DNA from: Xenorhabdus mauleonii
Lineage (GTDB): Bacteria; Pseudomonadota; Gammaproteobacteria; Enterobacterales; Enterobacteriaceae
NCBI RefSeq assembly: GCF_900113945.1
Contig: NZ_FORG01000001.1
Location: forward strand, 62,001-126,000
Reading direction: 5' to 3'
Length of the DNA: 64,000 nucleotides
Below are positions 38,064-47,138 of the stretch, one piece after another. A program made the position numbers and the translations under genes. Under the pieces are notes generated by a model that was not told the origin of the DNA, made no database searches, and saw only the letters and a program-made list of their open reading frames with translations. The stretch's first letter is position 1; every line of letters begins with the position of its first letter.

Positions 38064-39284
38064 TTATTTTAGTGGTTTCAAAACCAATCCTCCGAATGTT
38101 TTCCCTAAAAAATAATCTAATGTTTTACCTGGTTTTACTTGATTTTTGACAAACCCCCACGAAAATAAATTCAAGTCTACATGTTGATTTAAATCAAAGT
38201 CTTCTTTTATTTCCTCGTTTTGATAATTTTTTACTGTTCCATTCCAAACGACCCAGTGGTTTTTACCTGAAGTTTCTTTATCACCATATTCATATAACAT
38301 TCCTGCTGAAATTAATGTAACAACATGATATCCATTACTATAATAATCATTAAGAGTTATCAAATCTTTTATGTTGCAACTAGATAACCCAACATTGCTA
38401 AATACTTTTTCATATCCTGCTTTTTCAAACCAATCTGATAGTGACCACCACGCTGTAATTCCTGATGTCTGATATTCGACCTCATCATAGCTAAAAATCA
38501 TATTTTCTGAATCTCTTAAGCTAGCTAATGTTACCCAGTCTAGGCCAGATATTTTTTCTCTCTGAGGATTATACCTTAGATCATAAAACGAACCTTTTGG
38601 ATGTCGGCAACCGTCACCTGGTTTAATTTCTAACTGCCCTATTTTAGTCTTACCATATTGCCATAATTCACGGGCGGCTTGCTCATAAATATCGGGTCTG
38701 TCCATCTGCAAGCAATAAAAAAATGCAGCCGGGCCGCACAAACTAGCCCACCCTTGTCTTGGATACGTTCTTTTCGATACTCTACCTTGAATTTGTGATT
38801 CAATTTTACTTTTTTCAAATGGATCGTCAGGGTGGCCAATGGGATATTCTTTCGCAATAAAAGGTCGCTCAGGAATGGTGATTTTTAATTCGACGGTATT
38901 ATCTCCGTCGCTGACAGGTTTTGTTTCAATCGTACTTTCAAAATAACAGGCATTTTCTCGTTTTTTATCCGAGCAAGCTTTACCGGAAGCTAATTCACCG
39001 AGGGTATGCATTTTCTTAAATGGGGCTTGCAGTGCCGGAAATATATTTGAGTCATGTTTGCGGTATAGCATAATATGCATGATATAAATCACAGAAAGTT
39101 CATCGTCTGTTTCCTGTGTAACATGCTGTTGAGTTTCATAATTACTCTGCAATTTCTCCTGAAAAACATCGAGTAATATATGGAAATTTCCTTTTGCATC
39201 CTGACGATAAATGGCTAAATCGTAAAGCAAATTTTCAGCAGGAACATTCGATTCTATTTTGGTCTGAACGGCATATGTTGGCAT
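38064..39284 (-). CDS. Papain-like cysteine peptidase, putative type VI effector
   Basis: 406 residues. The first 165 form an unfamiliar N-terminal region; the second part is a papain-fold peptidase or amidase with nucleophile C183 in GWASLCGPAAFFYCL and H343 in GKNHWVVWNG. The W-x-SLCGPA pattern is typical of C39-like and NlpC-like effector domains. The gene starts 5 nt after the Hcp gene and is followed by a lipoprotein gene. A peptidoglycan or protein target in the periplasm is likely. No signal peptide, as expected for Hcp-delivered cargo. Confidence 0.72.
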   Translation of the reverse strand: MPTYAVQTKIESNVPAENLLYDLAIYRQDAKGNFHILLDVFQEKLQSNYETQQHVTQETDDELSVIYIMHIMLYRKHDSNIFPALQAPFKKMHTLGELASGKACSDKKRENACYFESTIETKPVSDGDNTVELKITIPERPFIAKEYPIGHPDDPFEKSKIESQIQGRVSKRTYPRQGWASLCGPAAFFYCLQMDRPDIYEQAARELWQYGKTKIGQLEIKPGDGCRHPKGSFYDLRYNPQREKISGLDWVTLASLRDSENMIFSYDEVEYQTSGITAWWSLSDWFEKAGYEKVFSNVGLSSCNIKDLITLNDYYSNGYHVVTLISAGMLYEYGDKETSGKNHWVVWNGTVKNYQNEEIKEDFDLNQHVDLNLFSWGFVKNQVKPGKTLDYFLGKTFGGLVLKPLK

Positions 39285-39289
39285 TGGTA

Positions 39290-40021
39290 TTAATCCATTA
39301 ATATATGAAAATTAAGGTTCGTTTTATCGTCGGTGATATGCCATTGGGTAAAACCCTGCTTATCTGTCATCCCTGTTTTTATCTGCCCATCCGGCAGGCA
39401 AACCCGATATTTACGCTCAATTAAAAGATTTCCCTCGTCATCAATACAACGATAACGTACGTGGTGTCGTGAGTCTTTCACCGGTTCTTCATTAACCAAT
39501 GGTTTGATATTCGAGAACCCGGATAAAAGCGGTTTTGCCTCTTCACGCCCTGCTAATTGTGAAATGCTGTAACCCGAGGTACCTGCGGCAATGTGATTGC
39601 ATGAAATAGACTTGTAATCAAGCATAACAACTTCATGCGGGATCGCACCGTTGTCATTGATTGAATGCGGATAATTATAGGAAATATCCACAATAGTGGC
39701 ACTTGCCAGCTTGATTTCATAAAAAAATTCAAGTTGACCCATCGTGCTTGTCCGGTAATGCATAAAACTGGCATCCAGCAATTCGTTTCCGTCGATTGCC
39801 ATCGCTAGCAGGGGAGAGGATTTATCAATGGGCTTCACAAAGCTGACAGGCTGATGATTTACGTTCTGGTCACGGCTCATCGTATGGTTGAGGCTCAATA
39901 CCTGTATTTGATCTTCTCGTCCTTTTTGATAACGATTACCAATCGATTCAGGTGTTGAACAGCCTGCTGAAATTAAACCCTGTTTCTTGCCCTTTAATGA
40001 CAAGTAAATGATATATGACAT
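39290..40021 (-). CDS. Hcp (TssD) tube protein with C-terminal extension
   Basis: 243 residues starting MSYIIYLSLKGKKQGLISAG, with CAGGAG 7 nt upstream (an earlier in-frame ATG at 40042 is unlikely). Residues 1-160 are an Hcp domain (NRYQKGREDQIQVLSLNHTMSRDQN..., SPLLAMAIDGNEL, STMGQLEFFYEIKLASATIVDIS). The last 65 residues (RYRCIDDEGNLLIERKYRVCLPDGQIKTGMTDKQGFTQWH) are an extension like those that bind or carry effectors. No other T6SS structural gene is in the window, so this is an orphan effector module. Confidence 0.88.
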   Translation of the reverse strand: MSYIIYLSLKGKKQGLISAGCSTPESIGNRYQKGREDQIQVLSLNHTMSRDQNVNHQPVSFVKPIDKSSPLLAMAIDGNELLDASFMHYRTSTMGQLEFFYEIKLASATIVDISYNYPHSINDNGAIPHEVVMLDYKSISCNHIAAGTSGYSISQLAGREEAKPLLSGFSNIKPLVNEEPVKDSRHHVRYRCIDDEGNLLIERKYRVCLPDGQIKTGMTDKQGFTQWHITDDKTNLNFHILMD

Positions 40022-40055
40022 TCTTGTCTCCTGTAACAGCACTTTCGATAAATGC

Positions 40056-40200
40056 TCAATGAAACAGGATATAACAGAATTATTTATCTATACCAGTGTG
40101 AATAAAAGCCCATCAATGAAATTGTGATTAACTTCTATCCTTAAATAAAATCAGATTATTACGTCATTTTAATTTCAGGTAGTACCAAAAAATAAAAACC
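40056..40200 (-). promoter_or_regulatory. Upstream region of the hcp operon, shared with the island toxin
   Basis: About 145 bp closely matching 53224-53370: AAACAGGATATAACAG, ATTTATCTAT-CCAG, ATAAAAGC, AATTGTGATTAAC, CTTAAATAAAATCAGA and TTTCAG-TAGTACC occur in both in the same order and spacing. Both copies lie upstream of minus-strand genes. A promoter with regulator sites is the simplest explanation. Confidence 0.75.
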
Positions 40201-40706
40201 CATCTTTATAAAAGATGGCATTTATTTCTCTCCAGAGGAGCATACTAAAGCTCCTAAAAACAAATCACTGCCACTGCCCACTCCCACATTAACTGAGACC
40301 TGACTAGAATTTTCTAACTGTTTTCGATATGTCTCCGGTAGGAAATGATTTAAGTGGGTAACCCCATAAAATGGGGCACTTTAATTCAGTTGTTACAGGT
40401 CGGTTTTGAACCGGCCAGAGGGGTTATTTTTTTACAAGCTTTCTTCCACAAAAGATGGTAGAAAGGATTTCTGTAGTTAAAAGAAAGGGATTGATGATTA
40501 GTGAAAGAATTCAGCAGGCCATTGCATTGAGATGCCCCCCTTACCCACAATATGTTTATATAGCTCAAGGCAGCACAAGAAACGACCGAACGCCTGCTGA
40601 ACCAGCTAGTCCCCTCCCACAATGAAGACATCCTGAACTATCAACATGTGATCAAGTTTTACACATAGGACTTAGATCGAATCTGGTCATAACGCTGGAG
40701 CAACAG
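40201..40706. other. Intergenic region upstream of phzF 2
   Basis: Contains hairpins CCATCTTT-TATA-AAAGATGG (40199-40218), CCCC-ATAAAAT-GGGG (40362-40376) and GGTCGGTT-TTG-AACCGGCC (40398-40416). No coding region convinces me; base composition shifts to higher GC toward the phzF-like gene. Confidence 0.4.
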
Positions 40707-41594
40707 ATGCAAAATGAGGCAACACGCTCGGTTGAGCACGACATCAAGGTACACCTTGTAAACTCATTTACCCGAAATAATTCTGGCGGCAACCCCGCAG
40801 GGGTCGTACTCAACCCGCCCGACCTGAGCGTCGCGCAAAAAATAGCTATCGCGCGGCAGGTGGGTTTTTCCGAGACCGCATTTGTCTATGCCGGCGAGGA
40901 CACAGATTTCAAGGTGGATTTTTTTACGCCTGAAAGTGAAGTAGATTTTTGCGGGCACGCGACATTAGCCGTTTTTTTCACCTTGGCTTCACTCGATCTG
41001 CTTGCGCCGGGTGATTACAAGCAAAAAACCAAAGCCGGTATTCTGAGTGTGGCTGTCAGCCCCCACAGTGTCGTCATGGGGCAGGCTCTGCCTATCAGAC
41101 GGCAAGGGCCTGCTGTCGAAGATATCGCAGCTGCTCTCGGGGTACACCGCGAGGTTATTGAAGGAACCGGTTTTCCCATCGAGGTAGTCTCAACAGGATT
41201 GCCGGACATCCTTATTCCAGTGCAACCCGGTCAGTTAGACACCTTGCGACCTGATTATGAAGCGATTGCAAACCTGAGCCGCGAATTCGATACTATCGGT
41301 TTCCACGTATTTGAACTGAGCCGCCATGCTTCCATCACAGCCCACTGCCGAAATTTCGCGCCACTGTACGGCATAGATGAAGAATCCGCCACCGGCAGTG
41401 CCAGCGGCGCTCTGGGGTGCTATTTGGTCAGTCATGTCCTGCCCGGCGAAACTCACTTCTTGTTAGAGCAAGGGCGGGCTATGGGATGTTCCTCCCTGAT
41501 TCAGGTGACAATTGATACACAAGCGCAGACGATTAGTCGTGTTAGAGTCGGTGGGCAAGCAAGCATGATCGGCACAAAAACGGTTGGACTTTAA
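40707..41594 (+). CDS. PhzF family isomerase-like protein 2
   Basis: 295 residues: HLVNSFTRNNSGGNPAGVV, IGVG-type block ARQVGFSETAFVYAG with the catalytic Glu, DFCGHATLAVFFTLA, and YGIDEESATGSASGALGCYLV. It is longer than the gene at 14041 and distant from it. The base composition is visibly richer in G+C than its neighbours, which suggests transfer. TGGAG lies about 8 nt before the ATG. Its 3' end abuts the decayed Rz gene on the other strand. Substrate unknown. Confidence 0.88.
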   Translation: MQNEATRSVEHDIKVHLVNSFTRNNSGGNPAGVVLNPPDLSVAQKIAIARQVGFSETAFVYAGEDTDFKVDFFTPESEVDFCGHATLAVFFTLASLDLLAPGDYKQKTKAGILSVAVSPHSVVMGQALPIRRQGPAVEDIAAALGVHREVIEGTGFPIEVVSTGLPDILIPVQPGQLDTLRPDYEAIANLSREFDTIGFHVFELSRHASITAHCRNFAPLYGIDEESATGSASGALGCYLVSHVLPGETHFLLEQGRAMGCSSLIQVTIDTQAQTISRVRVGGQASMIGTKTVGL

Positions 41595-41599
41595 AAAGA

Positions 41600-42051
41600 T
41601 AAATGAAAATTTTCTGCGTAAGCACGATTCCTCTACACTCAATTCAAGGTACTGGGCTTCGAGGGTTTCAAGTTCTCCGAAGATACGTACATAATCTTGT
41701 TCAGAGTCTTTCTCCAGTCGGGTAGATCCTGATGCATCCAAGCTGGCGGGGGAAGTGGTTTCAGTCACTGGGCATTCGGCTTTGACATACACCCTCTTAA
41801 CATGAGTACGCAAATCATCACTAAGCTGAGTGATTTTAGATTTGGCATTGGTTAGTTCCTGTAAGCGGGTGGTATCTATTTCTGAAAGTGCGTTCGTGCT
41901 GGTCTTTAATTGTGATGACCTGTGTTTGGTATTTACTATTCAGGCCATCATAATCTTTGGTTTTTTGCTGATACTCACTGTAATAGAACCAAAGCAGACC
42001 CGCGGCAACAGAAAAATCTCCAAGGGTGAAGTATCGGTTGTTGAATTTCAT
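41600..42051 (-). pseudogene. Decayed phage Rz lysis gene
   Basis: From 42051 the minus strand encodes MKFNNRYFTLGDFSVAAGLLWFYYSEYQQKTKDYDGLNSKYQ, an N-terminal membrane anchor and coiled coil. After a 1-nt shift it continues EIDTTRLQELTNAKSKITQLSDDLRTHVKRVYVKAECP...SCRLEKDSEQDYVRIF-type sequence, typical of Rz spanins with the paired lysis C-terminal region. The end is lost into the phzF-like gene. It marks an older prophage between the hcp module and the island. Confidence 0.75.
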
Positions 42052-42369
42052 TCTTTCTTCACCCAATATCCAGAACCCCATGACCGAGGATTCCACCATT
42101 TTAGCCGTAGATACCCAGCCTACACTGAGCCAGTTTGTGATAGTTTTTCATAACATCCCGTAGGCTTTTTCAAGCGTCACCTCAGAATACGGTGGCTTGT
42201 TCTCGCTCTCCATTCAACTAATGCCTTCTACCAGAGTAAACAAGACTTTCGTTAATAGGAGGTATTCGATATTGTCGAACTACTGAACTATTTCCGCTAT
42301 TGGATTAGTTTCAAGTTAAATAGAATGATGGATATCAGAGAGGGGTAATGTATATGTCGGATAAGCTAA

Positions 42370-42787
42370 TTAGGCTAAATAAGAATTTAGATAAAACGGG
42401 TTAAGAAAATACTCCATTTTCAAAGCACTCATCATGTCCATGCGATAACCTACTGACCATCTACTCTTGCGCTTTTCATACCATTCACGGGTAATTTTCT
42501 CAAAAGTATTTTCTGACATGATAATACTTTCTCGTTTCTGTCTTTTTCTATCTTCGGAAGGGTTAATGCCAGCAGCAGCCTTTGATCGATGCTCTGCTGT
42601 TTTTCTTCTGGCTTCAGCTAAAGGCACCTCTGGATAAGTCCCTAAGGAAATCATCTTCTGCTTGCCTTCAAAACAATAACGGAATCGCCAATGGCTCTAC
42701 TAATAAACAAAGTCCATTTCCATCAGACAGCGTATATGACTTTGCTTCCGGCTTGGCTCTTTTAATTGCCACGTCTGTTAGCTTCAT
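42370..42787 (-). pseudogene. Truncated tyrosine integrase (older element)
   Basis: Starts MKLTDVAIKRAKPEAKSYTLSDGNGLCLLVEP, then after a shift WRFRYCFEGKQKMISLGTYPEVPLAEARRK, FEKITREWYEKRKSRWSVGYRMDMMSAL. It corresponds to the first 130 residues of the integrase at 58883 but is clearly diverged. The catalytic half is missing. Its upstream DNA (42790-43040) keeps integrase-type repeats. Confidence 0.85.
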
Positions 42788-42898
42788 CATTTCACCCATG
42801 TGTATAGGAAGATGTGTATAGGAAAAACTATACACAATTTCATGTCGCTCTCAGGAGATGTTAAGAGATATTAGGAGACTTAGAGTTGTTATTATTTG

Positions 42899-42922
42899 TT
42901 GATTTTACTGGAAAAAGTAGAC
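42899..42922 (+). repeat. 24-bp repeat at the left end of the island
   Basis: Matches 59027-59050 at 23 of 24 positions (core GATTTTACTGG-AAAAGTAGAC). Both copies lie about 115-145 bp upstream of an integrase start. It is followed by GAGAGGAGGGAG (42923-42934), a degenerate echo of GGAGGAGGAGAG at the 3' end of tRNA-Ser, which I take as a candidate attR. Confidence 0.6.
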
Positions 42923-43293
42923 GAGAGGAGGGAGCAATATTAAATATATAACCATTTAATATTAAACAAATTATTTTCATTGAAAAGTTAATATACCCCC
43001 AGTTGTACCCCCACATTATTTTATTACCCTTTTGGGGTTATCCCTTTATGCTCTAATGTCCTCCCATAAAAGTTAGCTCAGTACATTCAACACTTCGATC
43101 TTACTCGCTGAGTTATATCATTGATATAAAAATATTTTTTGTATCAATTCAAAATTACGATGAATTACGGCGGAGGCTACAAGGGTTGAGGTAATGGCTA
43201 ATTGATAGTAGCACCTCATCAAATCCAATAACGTACTGCAAGTAACAAAATGAGGTGACTATTTCCCTGATGTCTTTTTTGATTTTAGAATAA

Positions 43294-43560
43294 TTATTTT
43301 GCTGATTTATCGCGAACTTTCCGTTCTAATAATTCTCCGGTATGAGAATCAAAATAACGGCTAGGCCAGATTTCAGAGGGATGTATTTCGAGATAGTTAG
43401 CGATAATCCATTCACCTTTAGGCCACGGACGAGAAAGTGTATTCGCTAATGTTGATGAACTGAGTCCTGCTTCACGAGAAATAGCCGCTAAGGTCGTGCC
43501 ACGTTTACGTAATGCTGCAATAATATCGGCTTGATGCCAATCTTGTTTTATACCAATCAT
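43294..43560 (-). CDS. Ner/Nlp (SfsB)-like DNA-binding protein
   Basis: 88 residues from MIGIKQDWHQADIIAALRKRG; the codon at 43560 has GGGA 8 nt upstream, while an in-frame ATG at 43578 has none. GTTLAAISREAGLSSSTLANTLSRPWPKGEWIIANYLEIHPSEIWPSRYFD is the Mu Ner / E. coli Nlp signature. Such proteins repress early phage promoters. It is the last gene of the island and lies next to the structured RNA region. Confidence 0.85.
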   Translation of the reverse strand: MIGIKQDWHQADIIAALRKRGTTLAAISREAGLSSSTLANTLSRPWPKGEWIIANYLEIHPSEIWPSRYFDSHTGELLERKVRDKSAK

Positions 43561-43608
43561 TCCCGCTATCCCTTTCATTAATTAATAAAATTGATGGTGG
43601 TGATTCAA

Positions 43609-43750
43609 ACAGGGTTCGCAGTACCGGGAACTATCAACCGGCGAGGCCGAAGCCTCCCCTGCCTGAACCACCATTGAAAGGGTGATAGCAGACGCACTGG
43701 TAGAGACATCCTACCAGTGGATAGTTCATTACAAGGCTGCGAAACCTTAC
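43609..43750 (-). ncRNA. C4-like structured RNA upstream of the Ner-like gene
   Basis: On the minus strand GGTTTCGCAG (43746-43737) can pair with CTGCGAACC (43621-43613), and GAACTATCC (43727-43719) with GATAGTTC (43635-43628). Two local hairpins lie between: CACTGGTAG/CTACCAGTG (43719-43695) and GAGGC-TTCG-GCCTC (43656-43643). Two separate arms re-pairing with two downstream targets around local stems recalls C4 antisense RNAs of P1/P4-like phages. The family name is my inference; the complementarity is seen directly. Confidence 0.6.
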
Positions 43751-44027
43751 CATCGGATTTTGCCAATGGCGGGGCTACTTTAATGAATTGGTTTATCAAA
43801 TTCAATAAGTAATCTAGTAAAACAGCTTAATTTTTTGTGTTATATATCATTGAGTGCTATAGGCCGCTGCTGCTGTTCACTAAAGGGAATACCAAAGCTC
43901 ACCGGAGGTACTAACTATATGTAGGATGTAGGCTAATACACTTTGTTGTTTGACGTCCGTGTCCATGCAGGAAGATCCAATTTGGAATCAGCGACAACAA
44001 TCCACAGGAAAATTAATCCTATGATTA

Positions 44028-45173
44028 TTAACCTTTAGCGGAAGACATTTGCACTCGAACGGAAACAAATCTGCCTTCGGGGATATCAATCAAATCACCA
44101 TCTGCATAACCTTCCCTTACATTTCTAGCGAAAATAGGCGCGTCTGAATGTTCGCGGTGGTATGTCATTAATTTGATGGAGCCATTAGGTAGAACTTCGT
44201 GATCAATCCAAATTAATGGGAGATCATTTTGACACCGTGGGATTTCAATACTTCCTATTGTTCCATCATTACTGAATCCCATAACCTCTTTGATGAGATA
44301 AGTACCCTTTGATAAACGTTCAACAATAGCGCCTTCTGACTGAGCGTTAGTAGTAAAAATACCGGACGAGTAAATTTGAATAGTAGGGGATCTCGGTTTT
44401 AGATTACCATCATGGCCAATGGTGACATTACCGTTATATCCCAACGCCAAAACATTACCGTCAACACCTTTTTCAAATACAAAATTAGAAACTGTATCCC
44501 GTTTTCCTGTTTCTGGGTTTAGTGGTTGTAAAACTACATATCCTGTGTCACCGTGTGAGCCAAAGTTAACATCTAATCCACTATCATGACGGATGAGAAA
44601 GTTACGCCATTCACTACCTGTAACCATCACACTAGCAAAATTTGGGACTTGATGCTGAATAGCTGCATCTCCCAATCCGATATTATTCACGAATGCCAAC
44701 TTATCAGGAATATCTGCCCCATTCTGAACTTTAGACAGCCTATTTTCGGCATTGGTATTGGCATTGATTGCATTCTGATTTGCGGTAGCTGCTAATGCGT
44801 TAACTTCGCCAATATGAGCATCGGTTTCTGCTTTTGTATAGGCTCCGATATCCTCTGCTTTCAGGGTGATATCGGTGGACAGGGTATAACCATTAACTTT
44901 ACGCCCAATTGGAACTCGGTCACTGGCATTATTGTTTGCGGCATTGGCTAGGTCATATGCCGTTTTTACTGCCTTTGGTGTTGCTGCCATAGTTTCGCTA
45001 CCACTACCGACATCATTACTCAGGACAACAAATCCCTTATCTTGCAGTGTTGCATTCGGGTGGTTTCGGCTCTTGGCATGTTCTTCAATTTTTTCGTTGA
45101 CATATTCTGGCGTTGCAACAATAGCAAGTTTGCTATCTTCTGAAACGGGTGCATCAGGCTTCTTATCTTGCAT
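44028..45173 (-). CDS. Phage tail fibre protein
   Basis: 381 residues. The N-terminal part has two tail-fibre repeats (HPNATLQDKGFVVLSNDVGSGSETMAATPKAVKTAYDLAN and VPIGRKVNGYTLSTDITLKAEDIGAYTKAETD), then an alanine/asparagine-rich coiled segment, then a C-terminal receptor-binding-like domain with VFEKGVDGNVLALGYNGNVTIGHDGN. GAGGGAAT lies 8 nt before the ATG. It is the only tail gene in the island and is oriented with the head genes. It could change the host range of a hijacked tail or be a leftover of a prophage. Confidence 0.82.
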   Translation of the reverse strand: MQDKKPDAPVSEDSKLAIVATPEYVNEKIEEHAKSRNHPNATLQDKGFVVLSNDVGSGSETMAATPKAVKTAYDLANAANNNASDRVPIGRKVNGYTLSTDITLKAEDIGAYTKAETDAHIGEVNALAATANQNAINANTNAENRLSKVQNGADIPDKLAFVNNIGLGDAAIQHQVPNFASVMVTGSEWRNFLIRHDSGLDVNFGSHGDTGYVVLQPLNPETGKRDTVSNFVFEKGVDGNVLALGYNGNVTIGHDGNLKPRSPTIQIYSSGIFTTNAQSEGAIVERLSKGTYLIKEVMGFSNDGTIGSIEIPRCQNDLPLIWIDHEVLPNGSIKLMTYHREHSDAPIFARNVREGYADGDLIDIPEGRFVSVRVQMSSAKG

Positions 45174-45476
45174 AGTAATTCCCTCATTTAATCAACAATA
45201 CACATTGCTAAATAACATGAAGGCGGTGGGATACTTCTCCGCCTGTGAACATCAATAAAATGGGTTCATCAATATTGGAGAGTACGGAGTGACTAATATT
45301 TGATAGGTTGCATGTTTTGGTGGCAGGATGACATAAAATGACACGTGAAGAATTAATAAAATATATCTGATGACTGATAAAACTTGGTGGAATAAAGGTG
45401 AGATTCCTCACCTTTTAACACCTTGATTTTATTGTTCTCCGTCCTGACAGGTAGTTAATGAAAATCAATTAATTAG
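45174..45476. other. Gap between terL and the tail fibre gene
   Basis: AT-rich, no supported coding region. Confidence 0.4.
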
Positions 45477-47138
45477 CTAAATTCCGTCAAAGTTATTTAA
45501 TCGTTGTTTCTGCTCTTCACTTAAGCTAAACGCAAACTGTTCATGCTCAATCTGCCATGTGCCAAAACTCATTAGGAACGCTATTGCAGGGTCGATTTTG
45601 TTCGCCGATTTCTTCTTATTCGGTTTGATATTGGCGTTCGCGTCGGTTTCCATCACCACATTAGACATTGCCCACGCGAGCACCGGATCGCCGTTGTGAC
45701 GGATAACTTTACGATTCACGAACACCTCAGCCGATTTCGCCACCGGACTAAAGCGCATATAGGTTTGCGGGAACGGCTCAACATCCAGCCCCGCGCCTTG
45801 TAATTGTGTTCTAAGGTGCGTGGCGTTCCATGTATCAAAACCCACCAGCTTGATATCAAAGTGCTGGCTGTCGTTAAGAATATCATCACGGATACGGTCA
45901 TAATCAATGCAGTCGCCTGTGGTGGTGCGTATCCAGCCTGCTTGCGCCCATTGGCGATAAATAGCCCGGTTCTTATTGGCCGGGTTCTGTAACTGTGCTT
46001 CGGGTAGGTAATGACGGGTCAGTAATAACAGTTCATTATCCACGGGGAACGTGTAACAAATGCTGGTGATATCGCCCGTTGAAGATAAATCCAGCCCAGC
46101 GTAACACTCCAGCCCTATGAGATCGTTTTCATCATAATCTTGCTGGCAGGCTTTCCATGCCCCTACGCCCATCCACGGCGTTTCACCCTGACACCAGATA
46201 TTAAAACGTTTGGTTAGCATTTCCGTCCATTGGGAGGGAATGCCCCGCGCTTTCTGGATAGTGTCATGCAAAGCGGCACTGTCTACTGACACATTTAGAT
46301 TAGGGTTAGCTTTTATCCAAAGGGTTTCATCATCAATCTCTTTTTCGTCATCCAGTTCGTAAATCAAGGCAAACAGGGATTCGTTTTGTTCTTCGCCATC
46401 CAGTATCTGACAGCAATAATCATAATGCTGTTTACAGGCCGAAATAACGTTACTGCCCGCCGTGGTGATGGCAAACAGGATACCTTCAGGGCGGGCACCC
46501 ATTCCCAGCTCAAGGGCAGAGTACACGGCGTTATCAGGGTGTAAGTGATATTCATCAACAATTGCCAGACTGGGGTTTGTCCCTTCAATGGTGGCGGCTT
46601 TGGCAGCCAGCGGTTTTAACAGACTATTACTCTTTGGGTAGGTGACTTTGTGTTGCTGAATAGTCACCCGTTTTTTCAAGGGTTTTGATAACAAACTCAT
46701 CTGGCGGGCATCATCAAACACAATACGCGCCTGATCCCGACTCACGGCGGCGGTGTAAATATCCTGCTGCCCTTGTTCCATCACCAAGAACCAGTTTACC
46801 AGTATTGCGGCAACGGTGGATTTGGCATTTTTGCGCGGCACTTGAATGTAAGCACTGCGGTATTTTCGGCGTCCGGTTGCCTTCACCTTAAAACCAAACA
46901 GGTTAGCAAAGGCGAACTGTTGCCACGGCTCAAGCATGATGGGTTTGCTGCGCAGGTGGCCTTTGACATGGGGACAGACACGGGAAAAGGCAATAAAACG
47001 CGCCACAACCTCAGAATCAAACACATAAAGTGGGTTATTCAGGTCGTTATAGTAGCGTTTCACGGCCTGTTTTACCCGTTTACAGGCCGGAATTTTGCCA
47101 TTTTCGATATCAAATGCGTACTGTTCCCATGCGTTCAT
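45477..47138 (-). CDS. Terminase large subunit (HK97 type)
   Basis: 553 residues of the Terminase_1 family: the packaging motor ATPase and nuclease. The Walker A is the deviant VPRKNAKST, Walker B is LAIVDEYH, and AITTAGSN is the coupling motif. The nuclease part begins YAGLDLSSTGDITS and includes VGFDTWNATHL and the late Asp in KIDPAIAF. All key residues are visible. The start overlaps the end of terS by 4 nt (translational coupling). Confidence 0.93.
   Translation of the reverse strand: MNAWEQYAFDIENGKIPACKRVKQAVKRYYNDLNNPLYVFDSEVVARFIAFSRVCPHVKGHLRSKPIMLEPWQQFAFANLFGFKVKATGRRKYRSAYIQVPRKNAKSTVAAILVNWFLVMEQGQQDIYTAAVSRDQARIVFDDARQMSLLSKPLKKRVTIQQHKVTYPKSNSLLKPLAAKAATIEGTNPSLAIVDEYHLHPDNAVYSALELGMGARPEGILFAITTAGSNVISACKQHYDYCCQILDGEEQNESLFALIYELDDEKEIDDETLWIKANPNLNVSVDSAALHDTIQKARGIPSQWTEMLTKRFNIWCQGETPWMGVGAWKACQQDYDENDLIGLECYAGLDLSSTGDITSICYTFPVDNELLLLTRHYLPEAQLQNPANKNRAIYRQWAQAGWIRTTTGDCIDYDRIRDDILNDSQHFDIKLVGFDTWNATHLRTQLQGAGLDVEPFPQTYMRFSPVAKSAEVFVNRKVIRHNGDPVLAWAMSNVVMETDANANIKPNKKKSANKIDPAIAFLMSFGTWQIEHEQFAFSLSEEQKQRLNNFDGI

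Noticed and set aside
40386..40631. A possible transposase fragment upstream of phzF 2
   Set aside because: Composition differs from the surroundings, but no transposase motif or terminal inverted repeat could be identified.
41463..41813. A 116-codon minus-strand gene overlapping phzF 2
   Set aside because: Its first part is a fragment of Rz and the rest is antisense to a clear PhzF-like gene. It is treated as the Rz pseudogene.
43141..43200. GGCGGAGG near 43170 as the attR of the island
   Set aside because: It matches the tRNA-Ser end over only 8 bases, with no neighbouring integrase-type repeats. The site at 42923-42934 beside the 24-bp repeat is better placed, though still weak.
45208..45411. 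A small gene between terL and the tail fibre gene
   Set aside because: No ribosome site and no familiar pattern.
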